A stretch of 64,000 nucleotides of DNA from Mariniphaga sp. (GTDB lineage Bacteria > Bacteroidota > Bacteroidia > Bacteroidales > Prolixibacteraceae). Within the stretch, counting starts at the first letter, position 1; the number at the start of each line of letters is the position of its first letter. Where the stretch lies: positions 62,001-126,000 of the forward strand of contig JANXZJ010000079.1 of NCBI GenBank assembly GCA_025355585.1. The letters run 5' to 3'. The notes below the pieces were generated by a model. It was not told the DNA's origin. It did not search any database and was given only the letters and a program-made list of their open reading frames with translations. The translations under genes and the position numbers were made by a program. Positions 48,299 to 60,028 of this stretch are shown here, one piece after another.

Positions 48299-50841
48299 GG
48301 ATAATCGAATTGCTGCGTTTGCTGCGAAAGCATATTATCATCTTGTTAATCACGCCAATATTACTTGCAGGATTGGTTATATATTTTACAAAAAATCCCA
48401 GTTTAACTTATTCTTCCGAAACAACACTTTATACTGGTATCGCTTCTGGTTCAAGTGTCGAGATGGATAAATCGTTTAGTTATTTCGCAAACAATACCGC
48501 ATTTGATAATCTGATTAATGTAATAAATTCACGTGAAACCCAGCAGGAAGTGGCCATACGTTTGCTGGCTCAGCATCTGATGATTTCCAAACCTGACCAG
48601 CGATTTATTTCAGGTAAGTCATTCGATTATATAAGAAAAATTACACCTGGCTATGTTTATTCTTTGGTCGTAAAATCAAACGATCAAATCACGAAGGTGA
48701 ACGTTTTTAAAGAGAACAATACCAAAGCTGGTCAGGAGCAAGTCGTAAACAATTCAGATTCTGTCATCGCTGACACACTTACGGCCAACCAGAGTACTAG
48801 CACTTTCTCTTTTTCGAAGTTATATGATTCACCGCCTAATGTTAACACTTTTCCTGATTCAATCAATCAGTTAGCATTTGAGCAAACGGTAAAAAATCTC
48901 ACGGACCTGTTTAATAGCAGCGATACTAATTTTGTGTATCGCCTCATAAACTACGACAATCCGCATTATTCGCTCAAGGAAATATCATTGGTTAATGCAC
49001 TAAGAATAGGCAGCAGTGATCTTGTCAGGTTAAAATTCACCTCCGACGATGCGGGGATATGCCAGCAAACACTTGTTTTTCTCACCGAGGTTTGCATAAA
49101 AAACTATAAAAACATAAAAGAAAACAGATCTGATGCCGTGGTTAAATATTTTGAATACCAGGTAAATCAGGCTACGAGGAAGTTGAAAACGGGTGAAGAT
49201 AAACTTCTGTCATTCAATAAGAATAATAACATCATTAACTATTACGAACAGAGTAAGGCAGTTGCTGTGGCCAAAGAAGCGTTGGATGTTGATTTTAATA
49301 ATATGAGAATCAAGCTTGCAGGTACTGAAGCTGCCATTAAACGGCTGGAAGAAAAATTAGAAAACCAACAAAAAATTCAGCTGAAAAGCGCTCCGATTCT
49401 GGAAAAACGGAATCAGCTCAGCCAGATAAATGCGAAAATAGCCATGGCTGAGACGATAGGATCTGAAAATACCGTCGACGGGCAAAATCTGGCTACACTT
49501 AAAACCAAGGCTGAAAAAATAAAGGAAGAAATGCGAAATGCCGTTGGAGAACTTTACGGTTTAAGTAATACAACTGAAGGACTTCCTGTTAGTTCGTTAC
49601 TTAATGAATGGATTACAAATGTGGTGAGTTATGAAGATACAAAAGCCGGACTTGGAGTTCTTACGAAAAGAATTGCAGAGTTTCAAAAACAATATGAAGT
49701 CTATGCACCAGCGGGAGCAAATCTGAAAAGAATTGAGCGTGAAATATCTGTTTCGGAGCAGGAGTTTCTCGAATTACTGCACGGTTTGAATCTTGCAAAG
49801 CTCAAGATGCAGGATATTGAACTTTCATCAAATCTTAAAGCGGTAGACCAGCCCTATTTTCCGCTAACAGCTAACCCTACCAAGCGCAAATTGTTGGTTG
49901 TGGGAGGGGCATTGTTTGGTTTGCTGGCAGTATTAGCTGCAATCTTGGCTTTAGAGTATTTTGATGAAACATTAAGAAATCCGAATAAAGCATCTAAAAT
50001 GCTCAATTTAATACCATTAGGAATATTCCCAAAGATTTACTATAAGCCTGGGGTATTAAATTTTCCATTCATTGTGCATCGGTTGCTTGAAATTATGGTG
50101 CAACGTATTGAGCTTCTAAAAAAGGCTAAATCAGAACTCCATGAAACTTTTCAGATTCTCATTTTCAGTACAACAAGTAACGAAGGTAAAACCGTGATCG
50201 CTCAGAACCTGGCCTCCAAACTAAAGAAACTCGGTAATAAAGTGATCATTGTCAGGTTCACATCGATGTCGATCCATCATGAAACAGAACTGGATTATAG
50301 TGCCGATGCCTTAATACCTCCCAAAGAACTCAGGACTCAATTAAAAAGATTCTCGCTGATTAACTGGCTGTTCGGTTATTCCGATGCCCGGGTTGATTAT
50401 CAAAGTCCGTTTTTAGACAAATTTGGATCTTCGTTAATTGATGACGAGTTCTATATATATGAAATCAAAGAAAATTTCCATACGATAACCGACTATAAAG
50501 AATTACTGGACAGAAACAATCATAAACTTTCGTTTGTTCCAGACTATGTATTGATCGAGATTGCTCCGATTCTTTATTATCCTTATCCATCAGGGCTTTT
50601 GGCTTCAATTGATTTACCATTGATGGTGTGTCGCGCTAACAGGGTTTGGTCACAGGCCGATCAGGGTGTCGTTGAAAACGTCACCAAAATCACCAATTGT
50701 GCTCCATTGTTTATACTTAACGGGGTCGAATTGGAGGTGGTTGAATCAGTACTTGGTGACTTGCCTAAAAAAAGAAGCTGGTTTCGAAAGATTACAAAAA
50801 AGATCGTTCGGTTCCAGTTTTTTGCATCGAGTCTTCCTTAG
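48295..50841 (+). CDS. Wzz/Wzc-like exopolysaccharide transport protein with degenerate BY-kinase domain
   Basis: N-terminal Wzz-like TM segment, long coiled coil, second TM, then ILIFSTTSNEGKTVIAQNLASKLKKLG. Confidence 0.85.
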   Translation: MRIIELLRLLRKHIIILLITPILLAGLVIYFTKNPSLTYSSETTLYTGIASGSSVEMDKSFSYFANNTAFDNLINVINSRETQQEVAIRLLAQHLMISKPDQRFISGKSFDYIRKITPGYVYSLVVKSNDQITKVNVFKENNTKAGQEQVVNNSDSVIADTLTANQSTSTFSFSKLYDSPPNVNTFPDSINQLAFEQTVKNLTDLFNSSDTNFVYRLINYDNPHYSLKEISLVNALRIGSSDLVRLKFTSDDAGICQQTLVFLTEVCIKNYKNIKENRSDAVVKYFEYQVNQATRKLKTGEDKLLSFNKNNNIINYYEQSKAVAVAKEALDVDFNNMRIKLAGTEAAIKRLEEKLENQQKIQLKSAPILEKRNQLSQINAKIAMAETIGSENTVDGQNLATLKTKAEKIKEEMRNAVGELYGLSNTTEGLPVSSLLNEWITNVVSYEDTKAGLGVLTKRIAEFQKQYEVYAPAGANLKRIEREISVSEQEFLELLHGLNLAKLKMQDIELSSNLKAVDQPYFPLTANPTKRKLLVVGGALFGLLAVLAAILALEYFDETLRNPNKASKMLNLIPLGIFPKIYYKPGVLNFPFIVHRLLEIMVQRIELLKKAKSELHETFQILIFSTTSNEGKTVIAQNLASKLKKLGNKVIIVRFTSMSIHHETELDYSADALIPPKELRTQLKRFSLINWLFGYSDARVDYQSPFLDKFGSSLIDDEFYIYEIKENFHTITDYKELLDRNNHKLSFVPDYVLIEIAPILYYPYPSGLLASIDLPLMVCRANRVWSQADQGVVENVTKITNCAPLFILNGVELEVVESVLGDLPKKRSWFRKITKKIVRFQFFASSLP

Positions 50842-50892
50842 GAAACGCACTTAAAATCCAGTATCAAAAAAGAATAAGTCAGATAGAACCTA

Positions 50893-52260
50893 TTGAAAAC
50901 AACCTTTCACAAAATAACAAGGGAAGCAAATTTCCTCTCATTGGCCGGAAATATTTCGATCGCTTTTTTCGGCTTTGCAGGTTTTGCTTTGCTTGCCCGT
51001 AGCTTTCCGATAAATATCTTCGGACAATGGGTTTTGTATATCTCATCTGGCGCCTTTATCGAAATGTTCCGATTTGGTATCACGAATACAGCCATTATAA
51101 GATACTTATCGGGAGTAGAACATGACGAACGTTTAAAATTCATCGGTTCTAACGGTTTTATTGGGTTGATTGCCACGACCGGAATCGCAATCGTGCTTTG
51201 GACCTGCCACCTGATCTTTGCAGTTCCAATAAAAAATGCAGGATATGAGTTATTTTTTGCCTGGTATCCTTTACTCGCCTTTATCAACTTACCTTATAAC
51301 ACTGCATTGGTCATTATGCAAGCCGATCAGCATTTTAGTAAAATGTTGTTTATCAAAACTTTCAATAGTGGAATGTTTTTCCTGATCCTTTTTTTCAATT
51401 ACTTATTTCTGGACATGACATTGGTGCAGCTGGTAATTGCCCAAATCATCATCAACCTGATCACTTCACTTATTTGTATAACAAAGGGATGGGATGGCTT
51501 TCGCTATTTGATGCGAACAACGCGAAGAACCAGCAATGTTCTGCTTAATTTCGGAAAATATACCACGTTTACTTTGATCGGCACAAATCTTTTGCGAAGT
51601 GCCGACACCCTGATAATCAGCCTTAGCCCATTGGGTACTGCTGCAGTTGCACTGTACAGCATACCTATGAAACTAACAGAAATACAACAGATTCCATTAC
51701 GAAGTTTTGTGGCCACTGCTTTTCCAAAAATGTCGAGAGCAAGTGTTTTGGGAAAAGCTGATGAGGTAAGGAAACTTTTCTACACTTACACGGGCGCCAT
51801 GACTTACCTGTTCGTGTTTATTAGCCTCGTGACATTTGTCTTTGCTGAGTTTTTTGTTACACTGTTAGGGGGTAGTCAGTACATGGGAACTGATCCTGCA
51901 ACCGGAGCAAATGCGGTTACGATTATGAGGGTATTTTCAATTTACGGGCTATTGCTACCCATCGACAGGATGACAGGAATTGGCCTTGACAGCATTAACA
52001 GACCAGGTAAAAATCTCATTAAGGTTGGACTCATGGTATTGGCGAATGTCATCGGAGACCTGATCGCTGTTTTTATATTTAAATCGCTGCTTATTGTTGC
52101 AGTTGCTTCCATTTTCTTTACCCTGATAGGAGTCTGGGTTGGATTTTACTTTCTTGACAAAGAACTCCATCTCAAACATCTTAGGGTTTACTCCGCCGGA
52201 TTGGAATTTTACAGGAACATGTATCAAAAATTTAAAAATCGCAGATCACAAGCGCAATAA
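50893..52260 (+). CDS. Polysaccharide flippase (Wzx/MATE-like)
   Basis: Multi-spanning protein with flippase-like N-terminus (FLSLAGNISIAFFGFAGFALLARSFPINIFGQWVL). Confidence 0.85.
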   Translation: MKTTFHKITREANFLSLAGNISIAFFGFAGFALLARSFPINIFGQWVLYISSGAFIEMFRFGITNTAIIRYLSGVEHDERLKFIGSNGFIGLIATTGIAIVLWTCHLIFAVPIKNAGYELFFAWYPLLAFINLPYNTALVIMQADQHFSKMLFIKTFNSGMFFLILFFNYLFLDMTLVQLVIAQIIINLITSLICITKGWDGFRYLMRTTRRTSNVLLNFGKYTTFTLIGTNLLRSADTLIISLSPLGTAAVALYSIPMKLTEIQQIPLRSFVATAFPKMSRASVLGKADEVRKLFYTYTGAMTYLFVFISLVTFVFAEFFVTLLGGSQYMGTDPATGANAVTIMRVFSIYGLLLPIDRMTGIGLDSINRPGKNLIKVGLMVLANVIGDLIAVFIFKSLLIVAVASIFFTLIGVWVGFYFLDKELHLKHLRVYSAGLEFYRNMYQKFKNRRSQAQ

Positions 52261-52297
52261 TCTTACTGGTTTTCAACAATATCCGTCACAAGTCGTT

Positions 52298-53797
52298 ATG
52301 CAGACTAATGTTAATCCATTCGAAATTGAAACTGGTGCCAATAAGTTGGGGAGGCCAATGTACATTGTATTAATTCTGGCTTTAGCAACATTTTCAGCAC
52401 TGTTAATCTGTAGGTTAGGAGTAATTGGCAGTGTAGCGCTTATCCTTATACCATTCATTGCAGTTTATCTCAATTTAATATTTCGCCAACCAATAATCGG
52501 TCTTTATACCGCGGTTGGACTTGGATTCGTCTTACTTGGAATTTCAAGGTACATTAAAGATGTTCCTGTTGGTCTGGCAATGGATGCGATTCTTTATCTG
52601 ACCTTCATTGCACTTATTTTCAATAAGTTTAAGGACAAAATTGACTGGTCGCCAGCCAATAAAGATATCACTTACCTGGCAGTAATCTGGTTTGGTTACT
52701 CCTTATTTGAGTTGATAAATCCGGAAGCAAGAAGCACTGCAGCATGGTTTTCAGGTCGTGGAGTTGCGTTATATATGATGCTTATTGTCCCGTTAACCTT
52801 GCTTTTTATTAATTCAAACCGCAAACTGGATCTGTTTTTCATCCTGTGGGGAATTTTTTCATTATTGGTTTCCATTAAAGGAATTGCACAGCATTTCTGG
52901 GGCGTCGATCAATGGGAGCGGGCCTGGTTGGATGAAGGAAATGCACAAACACATATTTTATTCGGAAAACTGAGAAGCTTTTCATTTCTGAGTGACGCAG
53001 GACAGTTTGGAGCCAATCAGGCTTATTCGGCAGTGGTGGCCACAATTGTTTCTTTGATCCAAAAAGATGGACGTAAAAGATTGTTCTTCATCGCTGTGGC
53101 TATTCTTGGATTTTACGGGATGATTTTATCTGGTACCCGCGGTGCTCTTAGTATTCCGATCGCTGGTTTTATGGCCTTTTTTGTTCTTAGAAAAAACATG
53201 GGTGTTATGATTTTTGGTATCTGCCTGCTGTTGACTTTTTTTATATTTTTTAAATACACCTCTATAGGTCAGGGAAATGATCAGATCCGCCGGATGAGAA
53301 CTGCATTCGATCCCAATGATGCCTCTTTACAGGTAAGGCTCGACAATCAGAAAAAATTAAGTGTTTACCTGGCTTCCCGACCTTTTGGAGGCGGAATTGG
53401 CCTTGGAGGGGTAAAAGCCCAGAAATATCTTCCAAATGCATTTCTTTCGCAAGTGGCTACAGACAGCGGTTATGTATTGGTTTGGGTTGAAGAAGGTGTT
53501 GTAGGTTTGCTTCTCTTTCTGTTTATACTGTTTTATACTATTTCAAAAGCGTCCTTCCACATCATGTTCAGGATCAGAGATCCGATACTAAAAATTAAAA
53601 TGTCAGCGCTTATTGCCGGGATGTTTGGGATAATGGTGGCAAACTATGGTAATGCCGTATTAGGACAAATGCCAACAAGTATGCTGATATACACTTCAAT
53701 GGCAATCATGCTGAATTCAGAAAAGTTTGATGTTCCATTGGCAAATAGCGTCATTGATACAAATGAAACAGCCAGAAAACGGCTGCAATTAAATTGA
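52298..53797 (+). CDS. O-antigen ligase/Wzy-like polymerase
   Basis: Polytopic protein with SGTRGALSIPIAGF and periplasmic-loop layout of the Wzy/WaaL family; start moved to ATG 52298. Confidence 0.82.
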   Translation: MQTNVNPFEIETGANKLGRPMYIVLILALATFSALLICRLGVIGSVALILIPFIAVYLNLIFRQPIIGLYTAVGLGFVLLGISRYIKDVPVGLAMDAILYLTFIALIFNKFKDKIDWSPANKDITYLAVIWFGYSLFELINPEARSTAAWFSGRGVALYMMLIVPLTLLFINSNRKLDLFFILWGIFSLLVSIKGIAQHFWGVDQWERAWLDEGNAQTHILFGKLRSFSFLSDAGQFGANQAYSAVVATIVSLIQKDGRKRLFFIAVAILGFYGMILSGTRGALSIPIAGFMAFFVLRKNMGVMIFGICLLLTFFIFFKYTSIGQGNDQIRRMRTAFDPNDASLQVRLDNQKKLSVYLASRPFGGGIGLGGVKAQKYLPNAFLSQVATDSGYVLVWVEEGVVGLLLFLFILFYTISKASFHIMFRIRDPILKIKMSALIAGMFGIMVANYGNAVLGQMPTSMLIYTSMAIMLNSEKFDVPLANSVIDTNETARKRLQLN

Positions 53798-53849
53798 TTG
53801 AATTTATTAAAGATAGTTTCCTTTTCTACTAATTTTTAAGGATGACAAT

Positions 53850-55040
53850 ATGAAAGGCAGAGATTTTATCATCACCGGGCTTCAATCCTGGGATATACCC
53901 ATCGGTTCGAATGCCATCGACATTGCAAAAGAAATTGCAATCGATAATCGCGTACTGTATGTCAACAGCCCTTTGGATCAAATGACCATTTACCGGAATA
54001 AAACGAAACCGGAATTAAAACATCGTTTAGAGATAATCCGGAAGCAAAAGCCCGCCATCAGGCAGATATCTGATTCACTATGGGTATTGGATTTCCCGTT
54101 TTCGATATGGTCGGTCAATCAATTACCGGATGGCTTTCTGTTTGATTTTTTCAATATGCTGAACAACAATAAAATGTTCCGCTACGTAAAAAAAATTGCT
54201 GAAGATCTGCATTTTAAAGACTATATCCATATTATTGACAATGATATTTATCGTAGTTTATATTCAAAAGAATTTCTTAAACCTTCACTTTCTGTATATT
54301 ACCGAAGAGACAATCTTCTACCCATGCCCTTCTGGAAAAAACATGCGCCCAGATTGGAGCCAGTGCTAATTAAAAAAAGTGATCTCGTTGTCTGCAATTC
54401 TCCGCAATTAGCCGAATTTGCATCCAGGTTCAATAATAAAAGTTTTGACATCGGACAAGGAGTAGATCTTTCGGCCTACGATTCGGCGTTGAGTTTTATT
54501 ACACCATCGAATATATCGTCAATTCCAGAACCCAGAATTGGTTATATCGGCGATATCAATAGTCTTCGCCTGGATGCTGACCTGATTTATAACGTGGCAA
54601 AAAACAAGCCTGACTATTCATTTATCATGATCGGGAATGAAGATAAGGTATTTGCAGGACACACACTTCACACCCTCAAAAATGTCTATTTTCCGGGAAG
54701 TATCCCTAAGAATATGGTTCCAACTTATATGTCTGCTTTTCAAATATGCCTGAATCCTCAGGCACTAAATGAAATCACAAACGGAAATTATCCGCGTAAA
54801 GTTGATGAATACCTGGCATTTGGAAAACCAGTAATCGCCACAGCAACTGCAACAATGGAGCTTTTCAAAGAGCATGTATACCTCTGCGCTACAGTTGGAG
54901 AGTATGAGCAAGCTGTCGAAAAGGCACTTCTCGATACAAATCCCGAAAAAGTGACCCAGCGCATCCTGTTTGCCCAGTCTCACAGCTGGAAAAACAACGT
55001 AAGCAGGTTATACAAATACATTCAAGAAACTATCTCTTAA
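53850..55040 (+). CDS. Group 1-like glycosyltransferase
   Basis: RIGYIGDINSLRLDADLIYNVAKNKPDYSFIMIGN ... CLNPQALNEITNGNYPRKVDEYLAFGKPVIATAT. Confidence 0.88.
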   Translation: MKGRDFIITGLQSWDIPIGSNAIDIAKEIAIDNRVLYVNSPLDQMTIYRNKTKPELKHRLEIIRKQKPAIRQISDSLWVLDFPFSIWSVNQLPDGFLFDFFNMLNNNKMFRYVKKIAEDLHFKDYIHIIDNDIYRSLYSKEFLKPSLSVYYRRDNLLPMPFWKKHAPRLEPVLIKKSDLVVCNSPQLAEFASRFNNKSFDIGQGVDLSAYDSALSFITPSNISSIPEPRIGYIGDINSLRLDADLIYNVAKNKPDYSFIMIGNEDKVFAGHTLHTLKNVYFPGSIPKNMVPTYMSAFQICLNPQALNEITNGNYPRKVDEYLAFGKPVIATATATMELFKEHVYLCATVGEYEQAVEKALLDTNPEKVTQRILFAQSHSWKNNVSRLYKYIQETIS

Positions 55041-55051
55041 TAAAAACAGCT

Positions 55052-55987
55052 ATGTATTACAGGAATATCTCAGATCTGAACCAAATCATTCTCAAACGGT
55101 TGAGTATTATCCCCCGAGATTTTGACCTGATTGTCGGAATTCCGAGAAGCGGTATGTTACCAGCCAATTTACTGGCATTGTATCTTAATAAACCTTACAC
55201 AGATATCCATTCGTTTCTTAATGGTCACATTTATAAAGCAGGTGCCCGCAGTCAGTTTTTCGACATCAAAGATTTTAAGAAAATATTGGTTGTTGATGAT
55301 AGTATTGCCTCCGGATCAGCAATAGAGAAATGCAAGGAAAGTTTAAAGGATTTAAGTGCCAATTTTTCAATCAGTTATTGTGCAATTTATGTGATTCCAG
55401 GGAAGGAAAAACTTGTCGATTATTATTTTGAAATTGTTCCGCTTCCCCGATATTTCCAATGGAACATTCTCAATCACACGACACTCGAAAAGGCTTGCTT
55501 CGATATTGATGGAGTATTGTGTGTTGATCCGACAGAAGAGCAGAATGATGACGGCAAAAAATACATGGATTTTTTGCTTAACGCTCCTCCACTGTTCATC
55601 CCTGGAAGCAAAATCGGAACCATTGTAACATCCCGACTCGAGAAATACAGAAAAGAAACGGAAAAGTGGCTTGAAGATAATCACGTAAAATATAATCAGC
55701 TTGTAATGCTCGATCTCCCAAATAAAGAAGCCCGGCAAAAGGCAAATGGTCATGCAGAACACAAAGCGAAGACCTATCAATCAAATAGCTATGTTCTGTT
55801 TATCGAGAGCTCAAAGTCGCAGGCTATTGAGATCAATAGAATTACGAAAAAACCTGTATTGTGCACCGAAAATTTCGAGATGATTTTTGACTCGGAATCA
55901 GTAATGTATAATATTAAAAGTGGTAAATATTTCCCTTTTCTTCGAAAGTATGCACTGAAAATCAGGAATAAAATTCGAAAATTATAA
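55052..55987 (+). CDS. Phosphoribosyltransferase-like domain fused to a HAD-like domain
   Basis: FDLIVGIPRSGMLPANLLALYLNKP and ILVVDDSIASGSAIEKC (PRTase); then KACFDIDGVLCVDPTEEQ (HAD motif I). Confidence 0.85.
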   Translation: MYYRNISDLNQIILKRLSIIPRDFDLIVGIPRSGMLPANLLALYLNKPYTDIHSFLNGHIYKAGARSQFFDIKDFKKILVVDDSIASGSAIEKCKESLKDLSANFSISYCAIYVIPGKEKLVDYYFEIVPLPRYFQWNILNHTTLEKACFDIDGVLCVDPTEEQNDDGKKYMDFLLNAPPLFIPGSKIGTIVTSRLEKYRKETEKWLEDNHVKYNQLVMLDLPNKEARQKANGHAEHKAKTYQSNSYVLFIESSKSQAIEINRITKKPVLCTENFEMIFDSESVMYNIKSGKYFPFLRKYALKIRNKIRKL

Positions 55988-55998
55988 GTGGAAATTAT

Positions 55999-57252
55999 TT
56001 GAAACCAACATTGAATAAAAACGCTAAATATCTTATTATGAGCTCCTATTCTTTGATTATACTCAATATTTTGCAAGTTTTAATTTTGGTTATTCTGGGC
56101 TTTTCGACGTTATATATTTTCCTGTTTTCTCTTGCCGGCCTGTTTTACAAACAGCTACATTACCCCGAAATTTCCAGGTTACGAAAAATAGCGGTGTTGA
56201 TTCCAGGGTACAAAGAAGATGATGTAATAATTGACGTAGCCAAGGAGGCACTCGCTCAGGATTATCCAGGCGAAAATTACGATGTTGTGATTATTGCAGA
56301 CTCGTTTCAACCTGAAACGATCGAAAGACTGCGTATGTTGTCAATTAAAGTTATCGAGGTAAAGTTTGAAAAAAGCACCAAATCTAAAGCATTAAATAAG
56401 GCAATGGAGCAGTTAACCGGTGAATACGATATTGCAGTTGTGCTCGATGCTGACAATCTGATGGCTACGGACTTTCTGTCCAAAGTTAATGCCGCATTTG
56501 AGATGAATTATATGGCCGTTCAGGGACACAGGGCAGCTAAAAACATGGACACTCACCTGGCCATTCTCGATGCGGCAAGTGAAGAAATCAACAATCACAT
56601 TTTCAGAAAAGGTCATCGCGTTTTAGGTCTTTCGTCAGCAATCATTGGTTCAGGAATGGCTTTTAAATACGATTTTTTTAAAACTATGATGTTATCAGTA
56701 ACAGCAATTGGGGGATTTGACAAGGAGATAGAGCTTAAGATGCTTAAAAACAATCACAAAATCGCCTATCTTGATGATGCTTTGGTTTACGATGAAAAAG
56801 TGCAGAAAGCCGAAGTTTTCAGCAATCAGCGTCGACGCTGGCTCTCAGCCCAGTTGCATTATTTTCGCCAGGATTTTGGATCTTCAGTGAAGGCATTGGT
56901 CACCCGGGGAAATATCGATTACTTTGACAAAGCAATTCAGTTTATTCAACCGCCAAGAATCTTACTCCTTGGAGCAGTCCTTTCTCTTGGTACACTTTTT
57001 CTTCTGCTAAATTTATTTTTAAAGACTAATTCGATATTTATTTACCTGTGGATATCAGTTGCAGTGATCTGTATTCTCTCATTTTTATTTTCTATTCCAG
57101 GAGCATTTTACAACACCCGTACTTTAAAAGCCTTGGCCAGTCTTCCTAATGGGATGTTACTCATGTTTGGATCGCTCATGAAAATAAGAGGTGCTAATAA
57201 GCAATTTATCCATACGAAACACAGCGCCGTAAAAACACAACAAAATCAATAA
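55999..57252 (+). CDS. Family 2 glycosyltransferase, membrane-anchored
   Basis: IAVLIPGYKEDDVIIDVAKEALAQDYP ... VVLDADNLMATDFL ... NQRRRWLSAQ. Confidence 0.93.
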   Translation: MKPTLNKNAKYLIMSSYSLIILNILQVLILVILGFSTLYIFLFSLAGLFYKQLHYPEISRLRKIAVLIPGYKEDDVIIDVAKEALAQDYPGENYDVVIIADSFQPETIERLRMLSIKVIEVKFEKSTKSKALNKAMEQLTGEYDIAVVLDADNLMATDFLSKVNAAFEMNYMAVQGHRAAKNMDTHLAILDAASEEINNHIFRKGHRVLGLSSAIIGSGMAFKYDFFKTMMLSVTAIGGFDKEIELKMLKNNHKIAYLDDALVYDEKVQKAEVFSNQRRRWLSAQLHYFRQDFGSSVKALVTRGNIDYFDKAIQFIQPPRILLLGAVLSLGTLFLLLNLFLKTNSIFIYLWISVAVICILSFLFSIPGAFYNTRTLKALASLPNGMLLMFGSLMKIRGANKQFIHTKHSAVKTQQNQ

Positions 57253-57308
57253 TTAATTGAAGGATGATTTCAATATCATCAGTATAAATCTTTTTGCATC
57301 AGAAATAT

Positions 57309-59900
57309 ATGAATATCAGAAATAAAATATTGCTTCTATTTTTTTCCTCGGTAATAATACTGGCTGTTGTTCTGTTTTTTTTTCGTAAAACGCAGGAACA
57401 TCAGAATGAATTAATCATACAATCAGCAGCCGAACAACAGGTTATACTTATTAATACAGCAATCAATGTACAATCCGATCAGCTTGATCAGATTGTAAAA
57501 GATTATTCAAATTGGGATGAAATCATTTTACATCTAAAAAAACCAGATCCTCAATGGGCAGCAGACAATATAGCAAGCATTGTGAAATCTTTCAATCTTA
57601 ACACAGTCAGTGTATTCAATGCTGACAATAAATTGGTTTACGGCTTTGGAAGAAACTCAACAGACATACTTGATAATCAATCAACGCATGACATTATCAT
57701 CAAATTGTTACGAAACAAAGGATTTATGCACTATTTTCAGGTCGTTCCGGAAGGTCTTTTGGAAATTTCAGCTTCATCAATCCATCCAACATTAGATACT
57801 GCACGGGTTACACCACCAGCTGGTTTTTTCTTTATCAGCAGAATCTGGAATCTTAATTTTCTACATGTATTATCCCGAAATACTGCCAGTAACATTTACT
57901 TTAAAGAAACGATACCATTAGATCTTCAACTTATTACAAATGACTCAATAACAGTTTCTAAAGCATTATTGAACAATGACAACAAGAAAATCGGTTATCT
58001 CGTAATAAAAAAACCCAATAATGTTCTGGTCAACTTTCACAAGGTCAGTGATTTTGTATTTTATTTTCTCGGATTCCTGTTGATTTTTCTGCTTTTAACA
58101 TTCTTTATAATTCTTTATCGATGGATCAGACGCCCACTTAAAATAATCTCCGACAGTTTACGAAACAACGATACTTCAAAGCTTGAAATTCTCGAAAAAA
58201 ACAAAAATGAATTTAGCCGGATTGCCCGGTTAATTTCAATATTCAACCATCAGAAACAGGAACTTGAACGTGAGAATATAGAAATCAACAAAATGCAGGA
58301 TGAGTTAAAGGTTGCGCTCGAAATGGCCAAATCGGCGGACCGAGCCAAATCGGAATTTCTGGCCTCAATGTCCCACGAAATCAGAACACCGATGAATGGT
58401 GTCATTGGTATGGCTAGTCTGTTATCGCTCTCCGAACTCAACCCATCGCAACGAGAATATGTCAACATAATTGAAAACTCAGGTGAGAGTCTGATGAATA
58501 TTATCAACGAAATTCTTGATTTTTCTAAAATTGAATCGGGTAGAATGGAACTCGAAGAGAGTTCTTTCGACTTGCGTCTTTGCATTGAAGACGTTCTCGA
58601 TCTAATAAGTCCCAAAGCACTCGAAAAACATCTTGATATCATTTACTTTATTGATCCAGTTGTAAACCAGTTTATTTATGGTGATGGTTTCAGATTACGG
58701 CAGATTATTGTTAATTTGATGAGTAATGCAATAAAATTTACTGACACTGGGGATATTCTGATTTACACCACATTAGTATCTAAAAAGAATGAAAACGTTA
58801 TACTTGAATTTTCGGTTAAAGATACCGGGATTGGAATCCCATCCAATAAAATTAATTCATTGTTCTCCCCCTTCACACAGGTTGATGCCTCTACAACAAG
58901 AAAATATGGAGGGACTGGCCTTGGATTGGCTATTACCTCCAGTCTGGTAAAACTAATGAATGGTAAAATCTGGGTTAACAGTCAGGAAGGAATCGGATCC
59001 GATTTCCATTTCACTATTCAAACCCGAAATTCAACTCCGTTAGAAGAAAACAATCAAGTCTATAAATCGCTTCAAAGCATTTCGGGGAAATCGGTTCTTA
59101 TTGTTGATGACAATGCCACAAATCGCAAAATTTTAACATTACAATGCGAATACTGGGGAATAAAGGCAACAGCTCTTGAATCGGGTAAGGAGGCACTTAC
59201 CTTGCTTGAGGATCACAAATACGATGCAGGAATTCTCGACATGCAAATGCCTCAAATGGACGGAATTATGCTTGCCCGTGAAATCCGGAAAAAATTCAGT
59301 ATGGAGCAGATACCCTTAATTATGCTGACTTCAGTGGGTTTTAATACTGATTCAGACGAATTACAGAAATTGTTTTCATATTATGTGAATAAACCAATCA
59401 AACATTCGCAACTGGCAGAAATACTACTGAAAGTAATGGCACCTTCCAAAAAGCAGGTGGTCGTTAATACACCTGGGCATGAGAAATTAGGCGAAATCTC
59501 GAAAGAATACCCGTTCCAAATATTAATTGCAGAAGATAACCTGATCAATCAAAAACTCATCAGAAATATCTTTGAATTGCTTGGTTATAAAGTTGATATC
59601 TCGGCAAATGGACTGGAAGCTTTAGATGCACTTAAACGAAAAAATTATAATTTGATCTTTATGGATATACAAATGCCCGAGATGAACGGGTATGAAGCTA
59701 CAAGTATTATTGTTGAGCATACGAAGAAAGACAGACCAATAATCATTGCAATGACTGCCAACGCGATGCAGGGAGACAGGGACAAATGTTTTGAAGTGGG
59801 GATGGACGACTATGTGACTAAACCAATGAGGGTAAATGATTTGGTGAAAGTCATCCAATTCTGGGGGGAGAAGCATTTTTCAAAAATCGAATCTATTTAA
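57309..59900 (+). CDS. Hybrid histidine kinase: CHASE4-like sensor, HisKA, HATPase, two receivers
   Basis: Extracytoplasmic domain between two TMs, [15 protein letters not shown]-box, [12 protein letters not shown]-box, receiver motifs [10 protein letters not shown] and [10 protein letters not shown]. Confidence 0.93.
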   Translation: MNIRNKILLLFFSSVIILAVVLFFFRKTQEHQNELIIQSAAEQQVILINTAINVQSDQLDQIVKDYSNWDEIILHLKKPDPQWAADNIASIVKSFNLNTVSVFNADNKLVYGFGRNSTDILDNQSTHDIIIKLLRNKGFMHYFQVVPEGLLEISASSIHPTLDTARVTPPAGFFFISRIWNLNFLHVLSRNTASNIYFKETIPLDLQLITNDSITVSKALLNNDNKKIGYLVIKKPNNVLVNFHKVSDFVFYFLGFLLIFLLLTFFIILYRWIRRPLKIISDSLRNNDTSKLEILEKNKNEFSRIARLISIFNHQKQELERENIEINKMQDELKVALEMAKSADRAKSEFLASMSHEIRTPMNGVIGMASLLSLSELNPSQREYVNIIENSGESLMNIINEILDFSKIESGRMELEESSFDLRLCIEDVLDLISPKALEKHLDIIYFIDPVVNQFIYGDGFRLRQIIVNLMSNAIKFTDTGDILIYTTLVSKKNENVILEFSVKDTGIGIPSNKINSLFSPFTQVDASTTRKYGGTGLGLAITSSLVKLMNGKIWVNSQEGIGSDFHFTIQTRNSTPLEENNQVYKSLQSISGKSVLIVDDNATNRKILTLQCEYWGIKATALESGKEALTLLEDHKYDAGILDMQMPQMDGIMLAREIRKKFSMEQIPLIMLTSVGFNTDSDELQKLFSYYVNKPIKHSQLAEILLKVMAPSKKQVVVNTPGHEKLGEISKEYPFQILIAEDNLINQKLIRNIFELLGYKVDISANGLEALDALKRKNYNLIFMDIQMPEMNGYEATSIIVEHTKKDRPIIIAMTANAMQGDRDKCFEVGMDDYVTKPMRVNDLVKVIQFWGEKHFSKIESI

Positions 59901-60028
59901 ACATTTTTTTTATATATTTGTTTAATTATCAGCAACAAACCGAATATACTTCAATAAAAAATCTGAAATATTTCATTCTTCAAAATGAGTTTAAGCATTC
60001 AAATGGGATTTTAACATGCACTAATTTT

